From Dipteris shenzhenensis (Eukaryota; Polypodiophyta; Polypodiopsida; Gleicheniales): a DNA stretch of 64,000 nt. Below are positions 55,620 through 64,000 of this stretch, one piece after another. Location of the stretch: NCBI GenBank assembly GCA_047967505.1, contig CM106539.1; one strand, given 5' to 3'. The notes beneath the pieces are model-generated. The model saw only the letters and a program-made list of their open reading frames with translations. It was not told where the DNA came from and ran no database searches. The position numbers and the translations under genes were made by a program. The first letter of the stretch is position 1, and every line of letters starts with the position of its first letter.

Positions 55620-56360
55620 ATTAGCTCTATGCCAATAGCAAGAAGAGTAAATTCATCCTGGAAGAGATCCACTATCTGGGGGAATGGCCTGAGTTGGAAA
55701 ATGTGCATGAAGTACGCAGTTTTCTTAGTCTTTGCTTGTACTATAAAAGGTTTATCGGCCACTTTGCTCATATACCTGCCCCACTTCATGACTTGACTAA
55801 AAAGAATGCAGCCTTTAGATGGCATAAGCCACAAAGGATAGCATGCAATACATTCCAAAGCAAGCTGGCTACAAAACCAATTCTGGTAGTCCCGATTTGT
55901 ACAAGCCTTTTGATGTGGATTACAATGCTTCTGGAGAATGTTTTGGGGCTGCACTTCATCAGAATGGCCATGTAGTGGCTTATGAAAGCCAAAGACTACA
56001 GGGATGTTGACATACCTGGAAATCTATGAAAAAGAATTGCTAGCTGTGATTCATGCCATTAATACATGGAAGCACTATCTCTGGGGTGCAGATTTCACTG
56101 TAAAGACTGACCACCAAAGTCTCAGATACTTCTTGACACAGACTAAGCTCTCAGAGAAACACATGAAATTGGCAAATATGCTGTCAATGTATCATTTTCA
56201 GATTGTCCATATACCGGGAGCTCAGAATAGAGTGGCTGATGCTTTATCTCGAAGACCCCAAGTCAATAATGTGACTATTGCCTATCACAAGGATCTTGAG
56301 GACATGAGGGAGCACTGCGCCACTAATCTAGACTTTGGAGAGATTGTGTGGCGAATGTAA
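55620..56360 (+). pseudogene. Gypsy RNase H
   Basis: RSFLSLCLYYKRFIGHFAHI, then DYNASGECFGAALHQNGHVV, then a 119-codon open stretch with YEKELLAVIHAINTWKHYLW, DHQSLRYFLTQ and PGAQNRVADALSRRP. This is the Ty3/gypsy RNase H order. Confidence 0.85.
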
Positions 56361-56439
56361 GAGGGGCAATCCTCAAGTCAGTATTCCATGAAGGATGGCT
56401 ACTTGACTGCCTATGCATAACCCGAGATTTGAGGCAAAA

Positions 56440-57112
56440 GATTATGGAGGAATGCCATGCACCTCCATATGCTGCGCATAGAGAAATTACTCTACCACTC
56501 GGGCTTTAGAGAGGTACTTTTATTGGCCAGGTATGCGTAAAGATATACATTAGTTTGTTACGGAATGCCTTACTTGTCAAAAGGTCAAATATGACAGACG
56601 GAAGGCACCAGGCATACGTGTTCCTGTGCCTTAGGCACCATGGAAAAATATAGCAATGGATATCATCGTTGATTTGCCACGATCAAAGTCTAGTAATGAT
56701 TCTACTCCAAAAAAAAAAAAAGTCAACGAATGATGGGATATGGACTATCATTGATAGTAGATTCAGCAAACATGCCCATTTCATTCCACTACGCAAAACC
56801 ATAAAGGCAGATTGTATGGCCAAGGTTTTAATGGCACATATCTTTAGGCACCATGGTATGCCAAACTCCATTGTCAGTGATCGAGACCCCAAAATGACTA
56901 GCCTATTCTAGAGAGCCTTATTTGATAATATGGGGACGAATCTGAATTTTTCATCGTCTGTCCATCCCCAGATAGATGGTCAAAGTGAAGTAGCAAAATC
57001 AACAGTGTTAGATCTTTTGAAATGCTACGTGGCTAACCAAAAATCAGATTGGAAAAAGCACCTTCCGCTCGTGGAGTTTGCATACAATAATACCTCGGTG
57101 AAAAGGATGACC
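56440..57112 (+). pseudogene. Gypsy integrase, truncated
   Basis: A zinc-binding HHCC end (ECLTCQKVKYDRRKAPG), DIIVDLPRS, FSKHAHFIPLRKTIKAD, HGMPNSIVSDRDPKMTS (catalytic Asp) and SVHPQIDGQSEVAKSTVLDL (catalytic Glu). An A12 run near 56707 breaks the frame. TAGs at about 56551 and 56632 fall where Gln is usual (DIHQF and PQAPWK). It ends at FAYNNTSVKRMT. Confidence 0.85.
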
Positions 57113-57115
57113 ACC

Positions 57116-57445
57116 TGTACGGATTGTCTGTACACAAATACGGCGCAGGACTGGCACGTGCGGATGTACGGTGGCTGGAGCAGGTATTGATGCTGGTACA
57201 GTGTACAGCATTGCACGGCGAGGTGCAGGTACGAAAATCCATATTGAGTACAGACTGCTTGCACAAGTGTTGTACGGGCGTCGATATTTGTACGGACGTA
57301 GGACGGCAGAAATTGTATGAAACACAGTGAGCTATACGGACGAACGTCGACGAAAATGCAACGTGGTACAGTAGCAGTACGGCGACGTACGTGCAGAGTA
57401 CGGGATTCCGTACAGTCGTATGGATTGTATGGATGAGTAGGTACG
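57116..57445 (-). promoter_or_regulatory. GTAC motif array in Copia3 leader
   Basis: Fifteen GTAC tetramers in 330 bases, against about 1.3 expected, several as GTACGG. The flanks differ from those in Copia1 and Copia2, so it is not a simple copied repeat. Confidence 0.65.
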
Positions 57446-57522
57446 ACAACTAGAGCTCCGGGCTATGTGACCACGGGGGAGATGGTCCGGATGTGAGCAG
57501 TAAGCAAGAGCAAGAACTTGTG

Positions 57523-57534
57523 GCTCTGATACCA
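57523..57534 (-). other. Copia3 primer-binding site
   Basis: TGGTATCAGAGC on the minus strand, two bases after the LTR end. Confidence 0.9.
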
Positions 57535-57624
57535 AATGTAAGAATAGAGCAAGCAAGATGCAAGAGAGCAAGCAGGAGCAAATGTAGCATGCAATAGATA
57601 AGATAGGGCAATACAAGAGTGGAG

Positions 57625-57651
57625 GTGGTTTTGTCTAAGTGACAAAACCAC
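57625..57651 (-). promoter_or_regulatory. Copia3 LTR hairpin
   Basis: GTGGTTTTGTC, loop ACTTA, GACAAAACCAC on the minus strand: a perfect 11-bp stem. Outer pairs are G-C and T-A where Copia1 has A-T and A-T. Confidence 0.65.
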
Positions 57652-57724
57652 ACTCCAGAATAAAAAATCTTCAAGTAAATTCTAGAATACCTTGACCACT
57701 CACACGCACATTAGATAATACACA

Positions 57725-58359
57725 ATTAGACCTAAATTTTGTTTCAGTTCGGGTTGAATTTGTCTAGCTTGAGTTGTAGCCTAGACATGGTTGACTCAAA
57801 TCATGACCTTACAACGACAAGGTGCCATTCAAAGCATCAATGCAATATTTAAATGCCTCAAATCATTAAATGTGTAGCTCTTGTACACCAAAAACAAAAA
57901 CAATTATCTGAAACCTTACTTGAACGAAACCACCGCAATTCCTTTCTACTTGGCATTCCATTTCCACCACTACTTTCAACGCTCTTAGTCCCCCTCACAC
58001 CTCGCTCATCCCTCTTAGCCCTCTTTCATCCCTTGCCCTCTCTCACTCTTCTCTCATTTGTTAAGTCGCCTCTCAGCCCTCTCTAAGCTTCCCCTTCACA
58101 GGACCAGTATTCATAATTATTCATGCAGACATGGTGTGGCCTACGAGAGGTCATGGAGGTCTAGCTCGACCAGCGGACAGCCATGTATGCAGCACCCTTC
58201 TGGGGGAAGCTGATGGAGCTTGGAAAGCTGGGGCTCAGTATCCAAAACCCAGCACTGTGGTGGCTCTCCGGTGGGCTGCAAAAATATCCTCGATCTACGT
58301 TCCTTGGGCTATCTCCCGCTGTGGGGAGGGCGTAGTCTCATCGACCTCTGTATCCGAAG
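57725..58359. other. no gene recognised
   Basis: Non-coding; pyrimidine-rich with CCCTCTC words at 57950-58090, then sequence that may be decayed LINE-B1 but lacks motifs. Confidence 0.4.
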
Positions 58360-58500
58360 AGCTATATCAAGAGTGACGCCTCATCTCGAGCGGTCTCGTC
58401 TAAGGAGGGCGGAGATGGGTAGGAACTCGAATGCTCTAGTCGCTCCCTGTGTCCTGTGTGGGCTCTGTGTCTCTCGCTCGGTTGGCACTAGAGTCATTCA
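58360..58500 (-). mobile_element. LINE-B1 fragment, reverse orientation
   Basis: ATCAAGAGTGACGCCTCATC and AAGGAGGGCGGAGATGGG parallel the minus-strand LINE-B1 3' UTR at 25470-25530. It faces away from the plus-strand copy that follows. Confidence 0.55.
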
Positions 58501-58559
58501 AACGACTAGCAAATAGAGGGTGTTTGGGTTAGCACAGCTGGGTATGCACATATATCGAG

Positions 58560-59697
58560 ATGGCTTGAAAGTCGGGATATTTAGATGGAGTGACTACCGA
58601 CTTTTCAGTATAGTTTGGATGCCCTACCCTCTCAGATTCTACACAATGAGATCAACCATATCACCTGGTTGGATCTACGCCCGCTCTATAGCTCATGGCC
58701 TTGGGGGGGAAACCAGGAGTTTCCCCCAAGCTCCAATTCTATCACAATCAATGCCTGAGAATGTTCGAGGAAACCTTGGTACCTGGAGGACAGACAAATA
58801 GCACATGCTTGAGGATTACCATTGGACAGCTGCTGCAGGTCCCGTCCCACCAGCTGAGAATTGAGAAAAGGAAAGCTACAGGTCTCGTCCCACCAGCTAA
58901 GAATTGAAAAAAGGAAAGCCACAAGCACACCTAGAGAGTAGCGGATCTGCAAGCTATGCACACTGGAGGAGGTGGAGACAGAGGAGCACTTTCTATGTAC
59001 ATGCACAATATCATTGCTCTTTTCCAAGAGGAATATGGGTTCGGACCACTTTCTCAGCTGATCCATTTTCATGATCAGGTTTCTATGGGTCACTACTTGA
59101 TTGAGATGAGACGACATGGAAAGACTATACTGAGACAAATCAGACAGTAGGAGGAGACAGAGCTAAAGCAGACATAGCGGCATGTCACAAACTTCTACAT
59201 GTCCAAGCCGGCACCAAGTCACAATGGAGTGCAGGAGGAGCAGCCAACTGATATGAGGACAAATTGGATCAGCAAGAAGAGGCGACGAGGAGCATAGGAG
59301 CCAGAGCCACAGAGACAGACAAAGCACACCCAACTGAGGTCCAATCAATGCCGGCTTTAGTTAGAGGGGACCACACAGTTGAGGTATCAATCTTGAGATG
59401 GCCCACAGGACACAAAGATCACAGAAGCCACACCCCCCACCACAACAAAAGACCACCCAATAGAGGCAGATAGAAATATTCCCATAACCCATCAGAGGAG
59501 ATTGTCGAGGCACCAAGGTTATAGTTGATCCCTTCTCCTACTTTCTGTCATAATTTTTTAGTTTTGAGTTTCTTAGTATAGCACTCAGCAAGGGCCTAGC
59601 GAGCCCTTGCATCAGCCCGTGGTTGGCTTGTATGAGGTACTATTTTTTATTGTACTTTTGTCTCATAGGCCATGAGGCCTCCAGAAGAGATTAATAT
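58560..59697 (+). mobile_element. LINE-B1 3' fragment with tail
   Basis: Contains the CTTGGGGGGGAA-type pre-finger segment, a damaged zinc-finger block (about 58950-59005), 3' UTR, GCACTCAGCAAGGGCC, and the tail CTCATAGGCC-ATGA-GGCCTCCAGAAGAG-ATTAATAT, joined to a TTTC-rich pyrimidine stretch up to about 59830. A 42-base tandem duplication lies at 58837-58922. Confidence 0.75.
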
Positions 59698-59830
59698 ATT
59701 TCTTTCTTCCTTTCTCAACCCTCTCTCATCCCCTTTATCCCCTCTCAGCCCTCTCAGCTCTCTCAGCCTCTATCTCACAACTCTCTCTCCATCCTCCCAT
59801 CCTCTCACTCTCAAGAGTCTACCCTCTCTC

Positions 59831-61154
59831 TCAGTCCCCTTTTAGGCTTTTAAGTTCTTAGCATGAGCCACACCACTCTTAAGTCATCTACAGCCTGCAC
59901 CTTTCAAAATTCATGATGCCTCAACCACCTAGTCCGATTAGGATCTATACATCACCTACCTTGGCCCTTCCACTACCAGCTCTAGGAGTAGGAAATGAAA
60001 TTGCATTTGAGTTAACTCTATCACTGAAGTCCTCCATCATGTTTCCGAATCAGTAGGTTAGGGCCTTGTGAGTTTTCCCCCCAAGATGTGGCAAACAAAA
60101 CGTTGCTAGAGAACTCTGATCATGCAAAGATAGAGCAGCCCGTGCTCATGGGGGATTAAGCAAAGACAAAGGATATGCTGGATTCCTAAGAGATAGGGAG
60201 TTGGGTTGGGTCACCACACGAAAAAGGCAAAGAACCAATTCCTAGTTAGACACATTCCAATCCCCATCACAAACGAATGGTGGCCTACCTCCCTTGTTGG
60301 AATATGAGGGTCAATGCCCCAATTGCGAAGCCCCCAATTGAGGAGGACAAAAGGGCTTGACACGCTTACGCTTATGGGACCTGGGTGTAGATGGTCCCAC
60401 ATGGCCACATGTAGGGGGATGGAATGGAGCTGCCATGACGGCAAGAAGCATATACCTTGAAAAGATTAGAATATACAACTTATAATATTTTATAGAACAA
60501 GCAAAAGAACAAAGGAAAGAAATAAGTTTGTGAGTGACTAGAAAAGGGTGTGTGCATGAAAAACTGTGTACCTCCTATGAAGTGTGCGACCCTTGATGAG
60601 AGATAGATTACAACGTTACAAATAGAAGTATCCTCTCCATAAGTGTATGCTTCTTAGGAAGAGTTATAGCTCTTGTGAAGAGTTGTGCCTCGTGGGAAGT
60701 GACCCATCCAAAGGGTATACCCTTCCACAAGTGTCCCTTCATCCAAACATCCACAAGTATAAGGTCTTAGGAAAGGACTACAAAATGGATCATGAAATCC
60801 CCTCCCACTCAAAAGAAGATCCTAGTGGAAAAGATGCACTAGTGGAGAATGAATCATGTATGATGCTGAAAATATTGATGTGAGATGTCAGGATATTGCT
60901 GCATTCTATGTTGTAAGCGTCGGTCATGACCTCAAATGGGAGATTTGGGTCAGCAAGAGTGCTTGCTTAAGCTGTTGGAGACTATACTCCACTGAAAATT
61001 GTAGTACTTTTCAAATAGGTGCTTCAATCTCCAAGAAACTGATAGAAGTTGGTGTGTGAGAACATCACCAAGCCGAGAAAGAAGCATAATGCTACTCAAT
61101 AATAAGGTCAAGCGCTTGAGAGAGATGGTTGATAAAGCATCCAGGCATGAAAAC
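59831..61154. other. no gene recognised
   Basis: No transposon motif and no long frame. On the minus strand 60890-61010 can be read as HLFEKYYNFQWSIVSNSL, which is not convincing alone. Confidence 0.4.
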
Positions 61155-61279
61155 CTGTAAGTATCGGTGAGGCAAATGTGCTTGGCATCGTTAGGCACCA
61201 GGTTCTCTGCCTTCAAAGCCAGAAGCTTCTTGAGATAGCTTTCAGTCCGGTCCCTAGACTCGGATAGCCCATCTTCTTC
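61155..61279 (-). other. possible host exon
   Basis: The minus strand reads EEDGLSESRDRTESYLKKLL then ALKAENLVPNDAKHICLTDT and ends ACAG|GTTTTC, a possible donor. The composition is protein-like and matches no transposon part in the window. A TGA lies just upstream in the frame and the acceptor is unclear. It could be an exon or a gene fragment. Confidence 0.35.
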
Positions 61280-61584
61280 ACATGTTCACAGTTTTTGGTT
61301 GCTGCAATATATATACAGTTCTGTACACTGTATTCTCTGAGCAGATATTGGAATTGAATCTATGTTAAGAGCTTAGCAGTGTGAACTCTAAGCCATATAT
61401 CCTTATGCAATGCTTTCTCTCTCTTTGCCATATATCTTTTGATCGGGCATGTGGGGCGGGGAGGTGATAGCACACACATACATACATATGAATGTACGTA
61501 TGCATTGCACATGTGCATACATGTATGTATGTCTGTTGATTTATATCTATTTATATGTATGGAGAGGGGGAGAGAGAGACATAC

Positions 61585-61633
61585 TTTTTTTTTTGGTAAA
61601 TCCATGATTATATTATCAGCAAAATTTACATAA
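61585..61633 (-). mobile_element. 49-bp LINE-A 3'-end insertion with 19-bp TSD
   Basis: T10 plus 39 bases resembling the LINE-A2 3' end (minus strand GATAATATAATCATGG...ACC-A10). It is flanked by a perfect 19-bp duplication GGGGGAGAGAGAGACATAC at 61566-61584 and 61634-61652. This is a complete record of an extremely 5'-truncated LINE insertion. Confidence 0.85.
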
Positions 61634-61652
61634 GGGGGAGAGAGAGACATAC

Positions 61653-63159
61653 ACATGAAGCAAATCTTTCTTGAACTTTGGAGACGCTTTGTTCATGAAA
61701 TCCATGCTGAATGCACTATTGCAAGCAATTGACCTTTAGCCAAATTGTAGGCCAGGCTTAAAGTATTGCATGAAGTTCCAAATAATGGCAAGAAAAGAAG
61801 ACAGAGAAGGCGAAACTTGTAGGAAACTTATGGCAAGAAGCCAAGAAAATTGTCCTCCACCAACTAACATGAGAGATCTCTAAGTGGCACCCACCGTGGG
61901 ACAAGCAGAACAGGCAAAAGGGGGGTGGGGGGATGTGCTGCGTCGGAGGAGATGAAACCTCTGGCAGTAATACTACGAAACAGGAAAAGAAACAAGCCAG
62001 GAAAAAGAACGCCTGTGAGCAAAATTCTTTGCAGCTGGGCACTGAAACTGGCCTCTTGTCTCTCTCTCTCTCGCTTCCTTACCCCCTCCTCTCTGGCATC
62101 CTCTTGGATTTTCCGTGAGCATTGATAAAAGCGTATAATCTCTCTCTTTCTCTTTCTCTCTCTCGCTCTCTCTCTCTCTCTCGCTCTCTCGCTCTCTCTC
62201 TCCCCCCCCGTCCCCCGCCGCCCCCCTCCCCCCCCAAAAAAACAACAAAAAATGCAGTGACCTACTTCGGTAAAGATCATCAGTTTTCTGTGCTACAACT
62301 GGGCATGCCGCACGGCGCAAAAATCGACGTGGTATGGCCCGTCGCTCGCTAGGCAATTGGGTTAAAGTGCACGGATGAAGGAGAGGGAAATGGGCGCCAT
62401 TGGAACTAGGAGAACTTAAAGAAGACGTAACAATGGGGAGGAGAGGAGCATGCATTTGGACGGTAGAGCAGACCATGCCTGCTGTCTAAACTCTATCTTC
62501 TTGGTGCCATATCCATGTTGCTGCACTTCTCAGGCTGTTTACACGCTTATGACTGCGCCGGTGCACGTGCGGGCTGCCCATTGAACCAATAGGAGGCGAG
62601 TTTTTTCACGATTGGCAGCTAGTGTCTAATTGAGTGTGCCCATTCAAGACTTCCTCGGACCGAGGCCTCGGGTCCTCGCACAGTGGTCAAACACATGTGT
62701 GTGTGTCCACCACCGTGGATCTTGGCCTACTACCTCAAGTCCCGGGTCGTTTGTCCATATCTGGACCGCCTTGGCACGTTGAGTGTGCGTGTTGTGAGCG
62801 GGGTTAATAGGGTGGGTTGTACTTGGGCAAACCTTAGGTGGCGTGTAAACAGCCTCATTTTTCCTCTTTCCCTCGCAACTCATCACCCCCACTGAAGATT
62901 TGTGATAAAAAAGGAAAAATAGGTGTTGTTTTAGACATTTATTTTTATTTTAAGGTGATTGGTCCACTTATGTTCCTTTGAATTGTTTATAGGCTTTTGT
63001 AAGGGGCTTTCAATGCATGCATTCAATTCTTTTGTTTTTGCAAGAAAGAATAATTGGAATCAAATTAAATGGAAAAAGGGAAGTAATAAATACAATTCAG
63101 CTATGGTGCTAATGCATTCAGTGACTTCATCTTCTTGGCCTGCCCTCCCCTCCCCCCTT
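61653..63159. other. no gene recognised; pyrimidine tract 62122-62216
   Basis: A TC/TTTCTC tract about 80 bases long leads into C-rich then A-rich DNA at 62202-62250. Downstream (62250-62640) the DNA is GC-richer, and seen from the minus strand the GA tract could be 5' UTR of a gene reading left, but no start or coding exon is clear. 62640-63159 shows nothing. Confidence 0.4.
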
Positions 63160-63184
63160 CTCTCTCTCTCTCTCTCTCTCTCTC
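63160..63184. repeat. (TC)n microsatellite
   Basis: About 25 bases of TC about 40 bases from the 3' end of LINE-A3. Confidence 0.9.
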
Positions 63185-63225
63185 TTCTTCACTCTAGGTA
63201 GGCCACATGAATGAAATTCATCTTG

Positions 63226-63795
63226 TTTTTTTGTGTGAGAGGAAAAGTGGTAACTATATTAATAGAGAAAAGAAAGAGTACAAGAAAATTGGAAAATATT
63301 GCTTCTAAAAAGAAGCAACTAACAAGATTTGGCAATAGTAGCCACAGTTACATCCTTGGTTGCATAGTAGCGGAGAAGAGCCACAACTTCATCCTTCGCC
63401 TCCCTTTAAAAGTTAGGAGACATAGGGATGTGACAGAATACAATTTAATTGTGGACCAACCAAATGTGCTGAAAAACTGTAGCATGAATTAGATTCCACA
63501 CTTTTGCTTGTATCACATTAAGGTCACCTTTGTCTCCAAGTAAAACCATTTTCTAGGTGAAATGTACTTGCAAATGGATCACGCCTAACCATTTCTGAAT
63601 TCGATGCCATAACCAGCGAGTAATAAGGCAATTCCAAAAAAGATGGTAATGATTCTCAAGAGCGGTGTGACAAAGGGGACAGAGAGGCGATACATGTTTC
63701 CACTTACTGATGCAATCCTTATAGGTAGTTTGCCATGAAGAACTCTCCAGAGAAAGAAATTGAGACGAGAAGACGGTGTGAGGGTCCACACTCTA
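63226..63795 (-). mobile_element. LINE-A3, 5'-truncated 3' end with zinc finger
   Basis: On the minus strand: WTLTPSSRLNFFLWRVLHGK, a frameshift, then CPLCHTALENHYHLFWNC, the zf-RVT finger C-x2-C...H...C, then 3' UTR ending CTATTAATATAGTTACC...CACAC-A7. The 3' end matches LINE-A2. It starts near 63795 by 5' truncation; a target duplication is not clear. Confidence 0.8.
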
Positions 63796-64000
63796 CCTAA
63801 GCAACCTCTGTGGACTCTCTAGGCCCATAGGATCGCCAGACTGGCTAAGTCATAAAACTCTTGCTCCCCATCGGCAATTGATATCCCTCTACATGATGAG
63901 TTAATCTATCCACTCAAGTCGTCTAACCATCTAAATGATGAGTGCCATTGGGGGCTAATCACCCATACACCTTGAATATAGGAGCCCCTAGCAAAAATGT
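63796..64000. other. no gene recognised
   Basis: Non-coding sequence to the window end. Confidence 0.4.

Larger units (their letters stand above)
51988..57112 (+). mobile_element. Ty3/gypsy retrotransposon, degenerate, 3'-truncated
   Basis: Order is primer-binding site, leader, gag, protease, RT, RNase H, integrase, the Ty3/gypsy order (integrase last). The left LTR should end near 51985 but its start is not clear. The element stops at about 57112 inside integrase, where a minus-strand Copia3 leader begins, and no 3' LTR follows. Confidence 0.85.
57113..57724 (-). mobile_element. Copia3 5' end: LTR and leader only
   Basis: On the minus strand: an LTR (about 57724-57537) ending CTTACA, the primer-binding site at 57523-57534, and a GTAC-rich leader to 57113. 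It is related to Copia1: both share the GACAAAACC hairpin, a TTGCTCT-rich LTR end and similar spacing. The outer LTR limit is provisional. gag and everything after are absent; Gypsy integrase follows. Confidence 0.75.

Noticed and set aside
60211-60444. minus-strand 77-codon frame
   Set aside because: No motif, no splice context and unremarkable length for chance.
1-64000. CRISPR array, tRNA or rRNA gene
   Set aside because: The regular repeats seen are microsatellites or motif arrays with irregular spacing; no cloverleaf or rRNA-like sequence was recognised by eye.

Overview
The window looks like retrotransposon-packed nuclear DNA of a land plant. Both Copia and Gypsy elements carry the primer-binding site TGGTATCAGAGC (3' end of initiator tRNA-Met) that is typical of plant LTR elements, LINEs make up much of the rest, and the spaces hold long CT/GA and CA microsatellites. 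I saw no tRNA or rRNA gene and no CRISPR array. The style would suit a large-genome lineage such as a fern, but nothing here fixes the species.

I use local names. LINE-A elements have an ORF1 with one CCHC zinc knuckle, an ORF2 with an endonuclease and reverse transcriptase (RT), and an A-tail. LINE-B elements have a coiled-coil, L1-like ORF1 and a 3' end that folds into small hairpins followed by a CT/CTTT microsatellite; two subgroups, B1 and B2, are present. The Copia elements are Copia1 (37.8-48.0 kb, both LTRs and target duplication intact), Copia2 (17.4-21.5 kb), Copia3 (57.1-57.7 kb, minus strand, 5' end only), Copia4 (36.8-48.8 kb, split by Copia1) and a 3' piece at 7.9-8.5 kb. One Gypsy element lies at 52-57.1 kb, with a separate Gypsy integrase fragment at 16.4 kb.

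Layout: 0-1.25 kb no gene; 1.25-2.13 LINE-B1 piece; 2.13-6.17 LINE-A1 (minus); 6.1-7.2 microsatellites and C-rich DNA; 7.9-8.5 Copia 3' end; 8.9-14.8 LINE-B2 then LINE-B1 (plus); 14.9-15.7 LINE ORF1 remnant (minus); 15.8-16.3 G-rich block; 16.4-17 Gypsy remnant; 17.4-21.5 Copia2; 21.5-23.5 an unidentified decayed element; 23.7-25.0 LINE-B2 (plus) meeting LINE-B1 (25.1-29.6, minus) tail to tail; 30.1-32 G-rich DNA and a LINE-B1 piece carrying a hAT-like MITE; 33-36.4 LINE-B2 and B1 pieces (minus); 36.8-48.8 the nest Copia4 > Copia1 > LINE-A2; 48.9-49.6 LINE-B1 piece; 50.4-51.2 the 3' exons of a probable host gene (minus); 52-57.1 Gypsy; 57.1-57.7 Copia3; 58.4-59.7 LINE-B1; 60-63.2 mostly unassigned with one possible exon and a 49-bp LINE insertion; 63.2-63.8 LINE-A3.

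No element is fully intact. The most striking patterns are: leaders of three Copia and two LINE elements all packed with the tetramer GTAC, the core site of plant SBP-box proteins; a Copia LTR hairpin whose outer base pairs co-vary between families; a LINE-B tail with overlapping palindromes that appears to seed CT microsatellites; and stop codons that mostly sit where glutamine CAG would be expected.
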